Translations under genes and position numbers: made by a program | From: Georgenia yuyongxinii | GTDB taxonomy: Bacteria > Actinomycetota > Actinomycetes > Actinomycetales > Actinomycetaceae | Assembly (NCBI RefSeq): GCF_006352065.1 | Contig: NZ_CP040915.1 | Span: forward strand, 1,302,001-1,366,000 | Direction: 5' to 3' | DNA: 64,000 nt | Part shown: one piece after another, positions 16,308 through 27,347 of the stretch | How positions within the stretch are numbered: position 1 is the stretch's first letter | Layout: each line of letters starts with the position of its first letter | The notes under the pieces: generated by a model | What the model was told of the DNA's origin: nothing | Database searches by the model: none | Seen by the model: the letters and a program-made list of their open reading frames with translations, nothing else

Positions 16308-19300
16308 GTGCATCTAAAGACGCTGACGCTGCGAGGGTTCAAGTCCTTCGCGTCTGCGACGACGCTGCACCTCGAGCCGGGCATCACCTGCGTGGTGGGC
16401 CCCAACGGCTCCGGCAAGTCCAACGTGGTCGACGCCCTCGCCTGGGTGATGGGGGAGCAGGGCGCCAAGACCCTGCGCGGCGGGTCCATGGCGGACGTCA
16501 TCTTCGCCGGCACGTCCTCCCGCGCCCCGCTGGGCCGTGCCGAGGTCTCCCTCACCATCGACAACACCGACGGCCTGCTGCCCATCGAGTACACCGAGGT
16601 CACCATCTCCCGGACCCTGTTCCGCTCCGGCGGGTCCGAGTACGCCATCAACGGCACCCCGTGCCGGCTGCTGGACATCCAGGAGCTGCTCTCCGACACC
16701 GGCATGGGCAAGGAGATGCACGTCATCGTCGGCCAGGGCCGGCTCGACTCCGTCCTGCAGGCCAGCGCGGAGGAACGGCGCGGCTTCATCGAGGAGGCCG
16801 CCGGCGTCCTCAAGCACCGCCGCCGCAAGGAGAAGGCGCTGCGCAAGCTGGAGGCGATGCAGGCCAACCTCGCCCGGGTGAACGACCTGTCCGCCGAGAT
16901 CCGCCGTCAGCTCGGGCCACTGGCCCGGCAGGCCGACGTCGCCCGCCGCGCCCAGGTGGTCCAGGCCGACCTGCGCGACGCCCGCGCCCGCCTCCTCGCC
17001 GACGACCTCGTCCAGCTCACCGCCGCCCTCGCCCAGGACGTGGCCGACGAGACGGCGGTGCGTGAGCGCAAGGCGCACGTCGAGGCGGCCCAGGCCGACG
17101 CCCGGGCCCGGCTCGCCGTGCTCGAGCAGGCCGCGGCCGCCGCCGCGCCCCGCCTCGGGCAGGTCACCGACGTGTGGTACCAGCTCTCCGGGCTGCGTGA
17201 ACGGCTGCGCTCGCTGGGGAACGTCGCCTCGGAGCGCTGCCGGCTCCTCGGTGCCCCCTCCACCGCCGAGCCGGCCCCGGGCCGTGACCCCGCCGAGCTC
17301 GACGCGCGGGCCGCCGCAGCCCGCGAGGAGGAAGAGGCCCTGCAGGCCCGGCTCGAGGAGGCGCGCGCCGCGCTCGAGGCCCGCACCGCCGAGCGGACCA
17401 CCGCCGAGGAGGCGGAGCGGGAAGCCGAGCGGGCGCTGGCCGCCGTGCACCGCGGTGTGGCGGACCGCCGCGAGGGGCTGGCCCGGCTCACCGGCCAGGT
17501 CAGCGCCCGCCGCTCCCGGCTCGAGGCCGGCGAGGCCGAGCTCGGCCGCCTGCGCGCCACGCTCACCGCCGCCCAGGAGCGCGCGGCCACCGCCCACGCG
17601 GAGTTCACCGCGCTCGAGCAGCAGGTGGCCGGCGTCGAGGAGGGCGAGGAAGGGCTGGACGAGGCCCACGAGGCCGCCACCGCCGAGCTGGAGGACGCCG
17701 AGCAGGCGGTGACCGCCCTCGTCGAGGCGGAGCGCGCCGCCGAGGCCGAACGGGCCACCGCGGCCGCCCGCCGCGACACCTTCGCCCTGTCGTTGCGCCG
17801 CAAGGACGGCACCGGGGCCCTGCTGGACTCGGGCCTGCCCGGCCTGCTCGGCCCGGTGCCCGAGCACGTCAGCGTGACACCCGGGTGGGAGAACGCGCTC
17901 GCGGCCGCACTCGGACCGCTCGCCGAGGCAGCGGTCGCCGAGTCAGTGGACGTCGCTGTCGACGCCGTCCGCCAGGCACGTGACCGGGACGGGGGGCAGG
18001 TGCGCCTGGTCCTCGCCGGCGCCCCCACGCCCGCGGACGACGGCGCCCCCACGCCCGCGGACGACGGCGAAGCCCCGCCCGCCGGCGCGACGTGGGCCGC
18101 CGAGCTCGTCACCGTCCCCGACCCCGCAGTGCGGGCGACGCTGATGCGGCTGCTGGCCGGCGTCGTCGTCGTCGAGGACCTCGCCGACGCCCGTCGGGTG
18201 CTCACCGACGCCCCCACCCTCACCGCCGTGACCCGGGCCGGGGACGTCCTCTCGGCGACCGCGGCGCACGGCGGGGCACCCGGGGCACCGAGCGTCCTCG
18301 AGCTGCACGCGGCCCATGAGGAGGCCGTCGCCGCGGTCGACGACGCCGCCGCCCGAGTCGAGCGCGCCCGCTTCGCGCTCGGGCCTGCCCGCGAACGGGT
18401 GGACGCCGCCCGAACCGGTGCCCGGGCCACCCTGGAGGACCTGCACGCCTCCGACGCGCGGCTCACCGCCGTCGCCGAACGGCTCGGCCGACTGGGCTCC
18501 ACCCTGCGCGGCGCCGAGGCCGAGGCCGAGCGCACCCGGCCGGCCATCGCCCGCGTCGAGGGGGAGGTCACCGAGCACGCCGCCGAGCTCGCCGCGCTCG
18601 CCGAGCGGCTCGAGATCGCCCAGCGTGAGCCCGAGCAGGCCGAGGACGACCTCACCGGTGCCACCGCGGCCCGCGACGCGGCCACCGAGATCGCCCGCTC
18701 GGCCCGCACCGCCGAGACCGACGCCCGGCTGGCGCTGCGCACCCTCGAGGAGCAGGCCAAGGCGCTGTCCGGCCGGGCGGCCTCGCTGGCCGCCGCGGCC
18801 CGCGCCGAGCGCGAGGCGCGCCGCCGGGCCGCCGAGCGGGAGGCGCGCCGGGTGGCGCAGGCGCGGGTCGCCGCCGAGGTCCGGGAGGGGGCCGGCCGGG
18901 CGCTGGCCGCCATCGAGGGGTCCGTGGCCGCCGCGGCCGCGTCGCGCGAGGACGCCGAGCACGAACGCGCCGAGCGTGAGGAGACCCTCACCGCCGTCCG
19001 CACCGAGCTCGAGGAGATCGCCGCGGACCTCGCCACGCTCACGGACGCCGCGCACCGCGACGAGGTGGCCCGGGCCGAGCAGCGGCTGCGCATCTCCCAG
19101 CTGGAGGAACGCGCCGTCGCCGACCTCGGGCTCGATCCTCAGGTGCTCGTCGACGACTTCGGGCCGGACCGGCCCGTGCCGGCCACCGCTCCCGTGGCAG
19201 ACGGTGAGGAGCCGGCGGAGGCGCGTCCCTATGTCCGCGCGGAGCAGGAGAAGCGGCTGCGGGCCGCCGAGCGTGACCTGACCCGGCTGGGCAAGGTCAA

Positions 19301-19934
19301 TCCGCTCGCCCTGGAGGAGCACGCCGCCCTGGCCGAACGGCACAAGTTCCTCACCGACCAGCTCGCCGACCTCAAGAAGTCCCGCGCCGACCTCATGCAG
19401 ATCGTCAGGGAGGTCGACGACCGGGTCGAGCGGGTGTTCGCCGAGGCCTTCGCGGACACCGCGGCCCAGTTCGAGCAGGTCTTCCCCCGGTTGTTCCCCG
19501 GCGGCGAGGGACGCCTGGTGCTCACCGACCCCGACGACCTGCTCACCACCGGCATCGAGATCGAGGCCCGCCCGGCCGGCAAGAAGGTCAAGCGGCTCTC
19601 GCTGCTCTCCGGCGGGGAGCGGTCGCTGACCGCCGTCGCGCTGCTCGTGTCGATCTTCAAGGCCCGGCCCAGCCCGTTCTACGTCATGGACGAGGTCGAG
19701 GCCGCCCTCGACGACGTCAACCTCGGCCGGCTGCTGGAGATCTTCACCGAGCTGCGGGCGAGCTCTCAGCTCATCGTCATCACCCATCAGAAGCGCACGA
19801 TGGAGGTGGCCGACGCGCTGTACGGCGTGACGATGCGCGGCGACGGCGTCACGACGGTGATCTCCCAGCGTCTCGAGCGGGAGCCCGAGCCGGCCGGCGG
19901 TGAGCAACCTCACCGCCATGTGAGCGGATCGTGA
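16308..19934 (+). CDS. smc: Chromosome segregation ATPase SMC
   Basis: SMC is the ATPase of the condensin complex with ScpA and ScpB and organises and segregates chromosomes. The product is 1208 residues. The start was set at the GTG giving MHLKTLTLRGFKSFASATTL, the family's normal N-terminus. Walker A is GPNGSGKS at 31-38. Two long Ala/Arg/Glu-rich coiled coils flank a hinge at about 500-680. The C-terminal head carries LLSGGERSLTAVALL (about 1097) and Walker B FYVMDEVEAALDDVN (about 1124). The hinge region contains a short in-frame duplication, APTPADDG repeated twice (DNA 18027-18066). The scpAB genes are not in this window. smc next to ftsY is the usual arrangement. Confidence 0.97.
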   Translation: MHLKTLTLRGFKSFASATTLHLEPGITCVVGPNGSGKSNVVDALAWVMGEQGAKTLRGGSMADVIFAGTSSRAPLGRAEVSLTIDNTDGLLPIEYTEVTISRTLFRSGGSEYAINGTPCRLLDIQELLSDTGMGKEMHVIVGQGRLDSVLQASAEERRGFIEEAAGVLKHRRRKEKALRKLEAMQANLARVNDLSAEIRRQLGPLARQADVARRAQVVQADLRDARARLLADDLVQLTAALAQDVADETAVRERKAHVEAAQADARARLAVLEQAAAAAAPRLGQVTDVWYQLSGLRERLRSLGNVASERCRLLGAPSTAEPAPGRDPAELDARAAAAREEEEALQARLEEARAALEARTAERTTAEEAEREAERALAAVHRGVADRREGLARLTGQVSARRSRLEAGEAELGRLRATLTAAQERAATAHAEFTALEQQVAGVEEGEEGLDEAHEAATAELEDAEQAVTALVEAERAAEAERATAAARRDTFALSLRRKDGTGALLDSGLPGLLGPVPEHVSVTPGWENALAAALGPLAEAAVAESVDVAVDAVRQARDRDGGQVRLVLAGAPTPADDGAPTPADDGEAPPAGATWAAELVTVPDPAVRATLMRLLAGVVVVEDLADARRVLTDAPTLTAVTRAGDVLSATAAHGGAPGAPSVLELHAAHEEAVAAVDDAAARVERARFALGPARERVDAARTGARATLEDLHASDARLTAVAERLGRLGSTLRGAEAEAERTRPAIARVEGEVTEHAAELAALAERLEIAQREPEQAEDDLTGATAARDAATEIARSARTAETDARLALRTLEEQAKALSGRAASLAAAARAEREARRRAAEREARRVAQARVAAEVREGAGRALAAIEGSVAAAAASREDAEHERAEREETLTAVRTELEEIAADLATLTDAAHRDEVARAEQRLRISQLEERAVADLGLDPQVLVDDFGPDRPVPATAPVADGEEPAEARPYVRAEQEKRLRAAERDLTRLGKVNPLALEEHAALAERHKFLTDQLADLKKSRADLMQIVREVDDRVERVFAEAFADTAAQFEQVFPRLFPGGEGRLVLTDPDDLLTTGIEIEARPAGKKVKRLSLLSGGERSLTAVALLVSIFKARPSPFYVMDEVEAALDDVNLGRLLEIFTELRASSQLIVITHQKRTMEVADALYGVTMRGDGVTTVISQRLEREPEPAGGEQPHRHVSGS

Positions 19935-19967
19935 CCGGCCCCGTCTCGCACCCGGCCGCCGTCCGGC

Positions 19968-19973
19968 GATACT
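19968..19973 (+). promoter_or_regulatory. -10 box GATACT before the small membrane protein gene
   Basis: GATACT ends 6 nt before the ATG at 19980. A GGAGG lies between them but only 1 nt from the start codon, too close to act as a ribosome site, so leaderless initiation is more likely. Confidence 0.4.
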
Positions 19974-19979
19974 GGAGGC

Positions 19980-20291
19980 ATGACGGGGGCAATGCTTGCG
20001 ATGGTCGGGGCCGCGCTGTGCGCGGTCGTAGTTCTTCTGCTCGTGCTCGGCGAGCGCCGACCTGACGGTGGTTGGTACGCCTGGTTGCGCGACAGCGTGC
20101 AGGCCTGGCGGTCTGACGAGCTCGCCGCCGCCAAGCTGCAGCCGCAGGGGTCCGCGGTGCGCGACACACCGTTGGAGGACCTGTTCTCCCTGGGGGCCGC
20201 CCGGGACCAGCCGGCGTACGCCCGCCCCGAGGAGCTGCGCGACCGGCTCGACCAGGCGCGTCAGCAGGCCCGCTCGCTCGCCCGGCGCTGA
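19980..20291 (+). CDS. Small membrane-anchored hypothetical protein
   Basis: The product is 103 residues with one predicted N-terminal membrane helix (AMLAMVGAALCAVVVLLLVL). A cytoplasmic segment rich in charged and polar residues follows and ends in a predicted helix, RPEELRDRLDQARQQARSLA. I do not recognise a domain. It lies between smc and ftsY on the same strand. The stop codon lies in the first copy of an 11-bp tandem repeat (CCGGCGCTGAT), so the present C-terminus may be set by repeat expansion. Confidence 0.6.
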   Translation: MTGAMLAMVGAALCAVVVLLLVLGERRPDGGWYAWLRDSVQAWRSDELAAAKLQPQGSAVRDTPLEDLFSLGAARDQPAYARPEELRDRLDQARQQARSLARR

Positions 20292-20341
20292 TCCGGCGCC
20301 GACCCGGCGCTGATCCGGCGCTGACCCGGCGCTGAGCCGGC
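20282..20341. repeat. 11-bp tandem repeat, five copies plus a partial
   Basis: CCGGCGCTGAT and variants with changes at the last three positions repeat at 20282, 20293, 20304, 20315 and 20326, then a partial copy. The array begins inside the stop region of the small membrane protein gene and runs toward ftsY. Confidence 0.85.
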
Positions 20342-20392
20342 CGGCGGCGACGCCGTGTGCCCCGCCGGTCGTGCCCGCACCGGGGAGTGCGA

Positions 20393-20398
20393 CAGACT
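20393..20398 (+). promoter_or_regulatory. -10 box CAGACT for a leaderless ftsY transcript
   Basis: CAGACT ends 6 nt before the GTG at 20405 with no ribosome-binding sequence between them. It supports this GTG as the ftsY start. Confidence 0.45.
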
Positions 20399-20404
20399 AG
20401 GGCA

Positions 20405-21583
20405 GTGACCGACCAAGCCTGGATCCTCATTGCCGTTGCCGTCGTAGTGGTCGTGGTGGCCGTCGTCGGGGTCATCGCCCTGACCAGCGGCCGCCGGGCC
20501 TCGCGTGGCCCCAGCACCACCCTCCCGCCCGCCGAGGTCAGCCCCTACGAGGTGGACCAGGCGCCCGGCGCCGGGGCGAGCGCCCCGGAGGCACCTGCCT
20601 CGGAGACCGAGGCGCCCGCCGTCGCGACGCCCACGCTCGAGCGCCCCGCCCCGGCGGCCGGCCGCATGCAGCGCCTGCGCGCCCGGCTCGCCCGCTCCGG
20701 TGCCCTTGGCCAGACCCTTCTCTCGATCCTGTCCCGCGGTGAGCTCACGGAGAGCGACTGGGAGGAGATCGAGGAGACGCTGCTCCTGGCGGACGTCGGT
20801 GTCGGCCCGACCACCGAGCTGATGGACAAGCTGCGCACCGAGACGAAGGTGCTCGGCACCACCGACCCCGAGCACGTCCGCGACGTCCTGCGCCGCGAGC
20901 TCCTCCAGCTCGTCGACCCCACCATGGACCGCGAGCTGCACCTGGAGCCGGTGGTCGGCGACGACGGCGAGCCGCACCCCGTGACCATGCTCGTGGTCGG
21001 TGTCAACGGCACCGGCAAGACGACCACGGTCGGCAAGCTCGCCCGCGTCCTGGTCGCCGAGGGGCACCACGTCGTCCTCGGTGCCGCCGACACGTTCCGC
21101 GCCGCCGCGGCCGACCAGCTCAGCACCTGGGGCTCGCGCGTCGGCGTGCCGGTGGTGCGCTCGGACCGGGAGGGCGCGGACCCCGCCGCCGTCGCATTCG
21201 ACGCGGTCAAGGAGGGGCGCCGCACCGGTGCCGACGTGGTGCTTGTGGACACCGCCGGCCGCCTGCAGAACAAGGCCGGCCTGATGGACGAGCTCGGCAA
21301 GATCAAGCGGGTGATGTCCCGCGAGGCACCCGTGCGCGAGGTGCTGCTCGTCCTGGACGCCACGACGGGCCAGAACGGTATGCGCCAGGCGCAGGTGTTC
21401 GCCGAGGCCGTCGACGTCACGGGCATCGTGCTGACCAAGCTGGACGGCACCGCGAAGGGCGGGATCGTCGTCGCCGTCCAGCGCGAGCTGGGTGTGCCGG
21501 TGAAGTTCGTGGGCCTGGGGGAGGGGCCGGACGACCTGGCGCCGTTCGTCGCCGAGGAGTTCGTGGACGCGCTGCTGTCCTGA
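20405..21583 (+). CDS. ftsY: Signal recognition particle receptor FtsY
   Basis: FtsY is the membrane receptor for the SRP-ribosome complex and targets proteins to SecYEG. The product is 392 residues from the GTG at 20405. It starts with a membrane anchor (WILIAVAVVVVVVAVVGVIA), then a Pro/Glu/Ala-rich linker to about residue 90. The NG GTPase domain contains VVGVNGTGKTTTVGKLARVL (G1), ADTFRAAAADQL, VDTAGRLQNK (G3), TKLDGTAKGG (G4) and FVGLGEGPDDL. The membrane anchor plus short acidic linker is usual in actinobacteria. Its partner Ffh is encoded 3.7 kb downstream. A GC palindrome follows the stop. Confidence 0.97.
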   Translation: MTDQAWILIAVAVVVVVVAVVGVIALTSGRRASRGPSTTLPPAEVSPYEVDQAPGAGASAPEAPASETEAPAVATPTLERPAPAAGRMQRLRARLARSGALGQTLLSILSRGELTESDWEEIEETLLLADVGVGPTTELMDKLRTETKVLGTTDPEHVRDVLRRELLQLVDPTMDRELHLEPVVGDDGEPHPVTMLVVGVNGTGKTTTVGKLARVLVAEGHHVVLGAADTFRAAAADQLSTWGSRVGVPVVRSDREGADPAAVAFDAVKEGRRTGADVVLVDTAGRLQNKAGLMDELGKIKRVMSREAPVREVLLVLDATTGQNGMRQAQVFAEAVDVTGIVLTKLDGTAKGGIVVAVQRELGVPVKFVGLGEGPDDLAPFVAEEFVDALLS

Positions 21584-21585
21584 CC

Positions 21586-21605
21586 GGCGGGGCGGCCGCC
21601 CCGCC
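21586..21605 (+). terminator. GC-rich 20-bp palindrome after ftsY
   Basis: A perfect 20-bp palindrome (GGCGGGGCGGCCGCCCCGCC) starts 3 nt after the ftsY stop. It is a probable stem terminator without a T-tract that separates ftsY from the amtB operon. Confidence 0.5.
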
Positions 21606-21717
21606 CGGCTGCCACCAGTGGTTCGGGCGCGAAGGCTGACAGTTGGCTGCACGAAAGAGGCACCGAACGGCGTCCGGAAGGCCTCCGCAACACAAACTTC
21701 ACATCCACGGACCTCTC

Positions 21718-21755
21718 GTCACACGGGCGAAACACCCGGGTGCACCCGATGAAAC
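21718..21755 (+). promoter_or_regulatory. GlnR-like operator upstream of amtB
   Basis: GTCAC-N6-GAAAC at 21718-21733 matches the GTnAC-n6-GAAAC GlnR box of actinobacteria exactly. Six bases later comes GTGCA-N6-GAAAC at 21740-21755, with a perfect second GAAAC and a degenerate left half. The double box with 6-nt spacings is the layout known for GlnR targets such as amtB and glnA. It ends 55 bp before the amtB start, a distance suited to activation under nitrogen limitation. The regulator gene itself is not in the window. Confidence 0.75.
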
Positions 21756-21810
21756 GTGCCACGGGGAATCTGGAGCCCGGCCAGCCGATCGAGCTGGTGG
21801 AGGAGGAACC

Positions 21811-23456
<1,646 letters not shown>

Positions 23457-23479
23457 CTCACGGTCCGCAGGAGCACGGC

Positions 23480-25285
23480 ATGACGGGCCTGGCGCCGCCC
23501 CCCACGGTGGGGGAGCTGCGTCAGGCTCGTCTGGCCGTCCCGGGGCCGGACGGGCGTGAGCCGGGTGCCGGGGCCCGCTACCGCCGTCGGCTCGCCGACC
23601 TCACCGACGCCGCGCTGGCCGGCCTGTGGGCCGACGCCGCCCGCCGCAACGGGCTGGACCTCTCCCACGGCGCCGCCCTGACCGCCGTCGGCAGCCTCGG
23701 ACGCCGCGACGGCGGCCCGCTCTCCGACCTCGACCTGCTGCTCGTTCACGACGGCCACACCCTCGGTCGGGCCGACGTCGCCGCGCTCGCGGACGCGCTG
23801 TGGTACCCGCTCTGGGATGCCCACCTCGACCTCGACCACGCCGTGCGCAGCCTGGCGGAGTGCCGGTCCGTGGCCTCCCGGGACGTGCCGGCCGCGGTCG
23901 GGCTGCTGGACGTGCGCGCGGTCGCGGGCGACGCCGCGCTCGCCGAGGCCGCGTCGGCCGCCGTGCTGGCCGACTGGCGCCGCGCCGCCCGCCGGCGCCT
24001 GCCCGAGCTCCTGGACTCGGTGACCGAGCGGGCCGAGAGGGCCGGGGAGCTGGCCTACCTGATCGAGCCCGACCTCAAGGAGGCGCGCGGGGGCCTGCGC
24101 GACGCCGTCGTCGTCCATGCGCTCGCTGTGTCATGGCTGACCGACCGGCCGCACGGCGAGTTCGACACCGCCTGGGCCCACCTGCTCGACGTGCGCGACG
24201 CCCTCTCCCTCGTGACGGGGCGCCGCGCCGCCCGCCTCCTCCTGCCCGAGCAGGACGACGTCGCCCACCGGCTCGGCCTCGGCCACCCCGGCGCCACGGC
24301 CGCCGCGGTGGTCTCCGACGCGGCGGACGACCTGCTCGCCTCCCTTGCGCAGGCCGCCCGGGTGGTCTCCGCAGCCCTGGACGCCACCGTGCGCCGCGCC
24401 CGGCGCGCCACGCGGCCGTCGCGGTTCGTCCGCCCGCTGGTGGCCGGTGGGCGGGCACTGCCGCCGCGGCTGCCCTCGTTGGGCGAGGGCCTGGCCGAGC
24501 ACGACGGCGAGCTCGTCCTGGCGGGCGACGCGGACCCGGTGACGGACCCACTGCTGGCGCTGCGGGCCGCTGCTACCGCGGCCCGCACCGGGCTGCCGCT
24601 CTCCCCGGTCACCCTGGACAGCCTCGCGGCCACCGCCCCGGTGCCCGAGCCGTGGCCGGCCGAGGCCCGGGCGCTGCTGCTCGACCTGCTCGCCCGGGGG
24701 GAGGCGCAGGTGCCGGTGTGGGAGGCGCTCGACCTGGCCGGCGTGGTCACCCGCTGGTTCCCCGAGTGGGCGGCCGTGCGCAACCGGCCCCAGCGCAACG
24801 CGCTGCACCGGCACACCGTGGACCGGCACCTGGTGCAGACGGCGGCCCTGGTCCCCGCGACGGCGCCGCCAGCGGGGGGCACGGCCCGGGACGGGGATTC
24901 CCGCGAGGACCTCCTGCTCCTCGCCGCCTTCTTCCACGACATCGGCAAGGTGCCCGGCGGGCACGACCACAGCGCCACCGGCGCACGACTGGCCGGCCCG
25001 CTGCTGGACCGGCTCGGTCTGGCGCGCGGGGACCGCAACCTCGTGGTCCTGCTCGTGCGCGAGCACCTGCTGCTGCCGGCCGTGGCCACCACGCGGGACA
25101 TCGCCGACCCGCAGGTGCTGCGGGAGGTGGCCACCGCCGTCGGCTCCCGCGAGGCGCTGGGCCTGCTGCGCCGTCTGACGGAGGCGGACGCCCGCGCGGC
25201 CGGTCCGCAGGCATGGACGGCGTGGCGGGCGAGCCTCGTGGACACCCTGACCGCTCGGGTCGCGGCGCTGCTGGCATTACCCTGA
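23480..25285 (+). CDS. glnD: PII nucleotidylyltransferase GlnD, short form without ACT domains
   Basis: GlnD modifies and demodifies the PII T-loop tyrosine according to nitrogen status. The product is 601 residues. The nucleotidyltransferase signature [18 protein letters not shown] is at 71-88 with the metal Asps at 83 and 85. [16 protein letters not shown] marks the following helper domain, and an HD domain contains [15 protein letters not shown] and [19 protein letters not shown] (about 484-502). The chain ends at [15 protein letters not shown], about 100 residues after the HD motif, and ffh begins 42 bp later. The paired C-terminal ACT domains that sense glutamine in canonical GlnD are therefore absent, with no space for a frameshifted remnant. 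Confidence 0.93.
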   Translation: MTGLAPPPTVGELRQARLAVPGPDGREPGAGARYRRRLADLTDAALAGLWADAARRNGLDLSHGAALTAVGSLGRRDGGPLSDLDLLLVHDGHTLGRADVAALADALWYPLWDAHLDLDHAVRSLAECRSVASRDVPAAVGLLDVRAVAGDAALAEAASAAVLADWRRAARRRLPELLDSVTERAERAGELAYLIEPDLKEARGGLRDAVVVHALAVSWLTDRPHGEFDTAWAHLLDVRDALSLVTGRRAARLLLPEQDDVAHRLGLGHPGATAAAVVSDAADDLLASLAQAARVVSAALDATVRRARRATRPSRFVRPLVAGGRALPPRLPSLGEGLAEHDGELVLAGDADPVTDPLLALRAAATAARTGLPLSPVTLDSLAATAPVPEPWPAEARALLLDLLARGEAQVPVWEALDLAGVVTRWFPEWAAVRNRPQRNALHRHTVDRHLVQTAALVPATAPPAGGTARDGDSREDLLLLAAFFHDIGKVPGGHDHSATGARLAGPLLDRLGLARGDRNLVVLLVREHLLLPAVATTRDIADPQVLREVATAVGSREALGLLRRLTEADARAAGPQAWTAWRASLVDTLTARVAALLALP

Positions 25286-25327
25286 TCCTCAGTCCCTGCA
25301 CCTGAACAGCTGAGCTGAGGTACCGCC

Positions 25328-26878
25328 TTGTTCGCCAACCTGTCCGACCGGCTCACCGCCTCCTTCAAGCAGCTTCGCGGCAAGGGGCGGCTATCCGAGG
25401 CCGACATCGACGCGACGGTCGCGGAGATCCGCCGCGCCCTGCTCGACGCCGACGTTGCGCTGCCCGTCGTGCGCACCTTTGCCGCCAACGTGCGCGAGCG
25501 GGCCAAGTCCGCCGAGGTGTCCCAGGCGCTGCGCCCGGCGCAGCAGGTCATCAAGATCGTCAACGCCGAGCTCGTCGAGATTCTCGGCGGCGAGGCGCGC
25601 GACCTGCGCTTCGCCAAGCACCCGCCGACGGTAATCATGCTCGCCGGTCTGCAGGGTGCCGGTAAGACCACCCTGGCGGCCAAGCTCGGCCGGTGGCTGC
25701 GCGAGCAGGGCCACACCCCGCTGCTGGTCGCCTCCGACCTCCAGCGCCCCAACGCCGTCACCCAGCTGCAGGTGGTCGGTGAGCAGGCCGGCGTGCCGGT
25801 GTGGGCGCCCGAGCCGGGTAACGGCGTGGGCGACCCGGTCGCCGTCGCCCGTTCCGGCGTCCAGCACGCCCGGGACAAGCAGTACTCCGTGGTGATCGTC
25901 GACACTGCCGGCCGTCTCGGCGTGGACGCCGACATGATGCAGCAGGCCGCCGACATCCGCGACGCCACGTCGCCGGACGAGATCCTCTTCGTCCTGGACG
26001 CCATGATCGGTCAGGACGCGGTCACCACGGCCAACGCCTTCGCCGAGGGCGTGGGCTTCACCGGTGTCGTCCTGACCAAGCTCGACGGCGACGCCCGCGG
26101 TGGCGCGGCGCTGTCCGTGCGCGGGGTGACCGGCAAGCCGGTGATGTTCGCGTCCACCGGCGAGAAGCTCACCGACTTCGAGCGCTTCCACGCCGACCGG
26201 ATGGCCTCGCGCATCCTGGACATGGGCGACATCCTCACGCTCATCGAGCAGGCCGAGAAGGCCTTCGACGCCGAAGAGGCCGAGGAGATGGCCGCGAAGC
26301 TCGCCGGCGACGGCGACTTCACCCTCCAGGACTTCCTCGGCCAGCTCAACCAGCTCAAGAAGATGGGCTCGATGAAGAAGATGCTCGGCATGCTGCCGGG
26401 CATGGGCCAGATGCGCGAGCAGCTGGAGAACTTCGACGAGCGCGAGGTCGACCGCGTCGAGGCGATCGTGCACTCGATGACCCCGGCCGAGCGCACCAAC
26501 CCCAAGATCCTCAACGGCTCCCGGCGCCAGCGCATCGCCAAGGGCTCGGGGACCACGGTCGCCGAGATCAACTCGCTCGTCGAGCGCTTCGACCAGGCCA
26601 AGACGATGATGCGGCAGATGGCCCGCGGCGGCGGCAAGGGCATGCCGGGCATGGGCATGATGCCGGGCGGCGGGAAGAAGGCCAAGGGCCGCATGCAGGC
26701 CCCGCCCAAGAAGGGCAAGAAGGGCAAGAGCGGCAACCCCGCCAAGCGTGCGCTGCAGGAGCAGCAGTCCGCGAACCGCACCGCGCAGGAGCCGGCCGGC
26801 TCGGCGTTCGGTCTCGGCCAGCCGCAGGCGAAGCAGGAGATGCCGGACCTCGAGGAGCTCCAGAAGTACCTCCGCTGA
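25328..26878 (+). CDS. ffh: Signal recognition particle protein Ffh (SRP54)
   Basis: Ffh binds 4.5S RNA and signal peptides emerging from ribosomes and delivers them to FtsY. The product is 516 residues from the TTG at 25328 (MFANLSDRLTASFKQLRGKG). The N domain is followed by the GTPase domain with MLAGLQGAGKTTLAAKLG, SDLQRPNAV, VDTAGRLGVD and TKLDGDARGG. The M domain has ILDMGDILTLIEQAEKAFD, the SRP-RNA-binding motif GSRRQRIAKGSGT, and a Met/Gly/Lys-rich tail (GGGKGMPGMGMMPGGGKKAK). The TTG start is common for this gene in actinobacteria. The following intergenic region holds the GAGATGTC repeat family. Confidence 0.97.
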   Translation: MFANLSDRLTASFKQLRGKGRLSEADIDATVAEIRRALLDADVALPVVRTFAANVRERAKSAEVSQALRPAQQVIKIVNAELVEILGGEARDLRFAKHPPTVIMLAGLQGAGKTTLAAKLGRWLREQGHTPLLVASDLQRPNAVTQLQVVGEQAGVPVWAPEPGNGVGDPVAVARSGVQHARDKQYSVVIVDTAGRLGVDADMMQQAADIRDATSPDEILFVLDAMIGQDAVTTANAFAEGVGFTGVVLTKLDGDARGGAALSVRGVTGKPVMFASTGEKLTDFERFHADRMASRILDMGDILTLIEQAEKAFDAEEAEEMAAKLAGDGDFTLQDFLGQLNQLKKMGSMKKMLGMLPGMGQMREQLENFDEREVDRVEAIVHSMTPAERTNPKILNGSRRQRIAKGSGTTVAEINSLVERFDQAKTMMRQMARGGGKGMPGMGMMPGGGKKAKGRMQAPPKKGKKGKSGNPAKRALQEQQSANRTAQEPAGSAFGLGQPQAKQEMPDLEELQKYLR

Positions 26879-26910
26879 CCCGCCGCCGCTCCCCCCAACC
26901 CACCCCTCCC

Positions 26911-26942
26911 CGTGAGATGTCAACTTCTCCGCGAGATGTCAT
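26911..26942. repeat. GAGATGTCA repeat, left-hand pair
   Basis: Two direct GAGATGTCA copies are separated by ACTTCTCCGC. The pair is a near-exact inverted counterpart of the copies at 27261-27314, so the two clusters bracket about 320 bp. Confidence 0.85.
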
Positions 26943-27260
26943 CCCAACGGGCGATGGTCATCCCAACCGGCGCCGGCCTGACGCGAGGAGCCTGATGTTT
27001 GCCTCCAGGCCCGAGCTGCTTGCCACGTCCACCCGAGCCCGACGAGCGGCGGACCGGTACCTGGAGGAGCGTGCCGGTCCGGCCCAGGACCGCGCCGACG
27101 GGGCTCGCCGACCGGCGGTCTCAGGCGAAGCCGTCGGGGATACCCGGCGCCGACCCGGCCCGCGCGTGGGCTCTGCAGCTCGCCGCGCGTGGCGGGTGAG
27201 CCGGGACGGCGGCCGAGCGGCACCGAACCTGCCCGGCCTGGATCCCGCCGCGCCTCGGCG
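26943..27260. other. Gene-free segment between inverted repeats
   Basis: About 320 bp lie between the two repeat clusters, in the ffh-amidohydrolase gap. Open frames exist on both strands, but none has a recognisable domain or a credible start, so I see no gene. It could be the body of a small non-coding mobile element or simply spacer. Confidence 0.5.
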
Positions 27261-27314
27261 GTTACGACATCTCGCGGAGGAGTTGACATGTCGCGGAGGA
27301 GTTGACATCTCGCG
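27261..27314. repeat. TGACATCTCGCG repeat, right-hand cluster
   Basis: Three copies of GACATCTCGCG-type sequence with GGAGGAGTT linkers, one changed to GACATGTC, face opposite to the copies at 26911-26942. They lie just upstream of the amidohydrolase promoter region. Confidence 0.85.
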
Positions 27315-27347
27315 GGGGTGACGGGCCGGCGTGAGAACGTAGGCCCC

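Noticed and set aside
26917-27321. Open frame of 134 codons between ffh and the amidohydrolase gene
   Set aside because: It starts and ends inside the repeat clusters, has a biased Arg/Pro composition and no recognisable domain.
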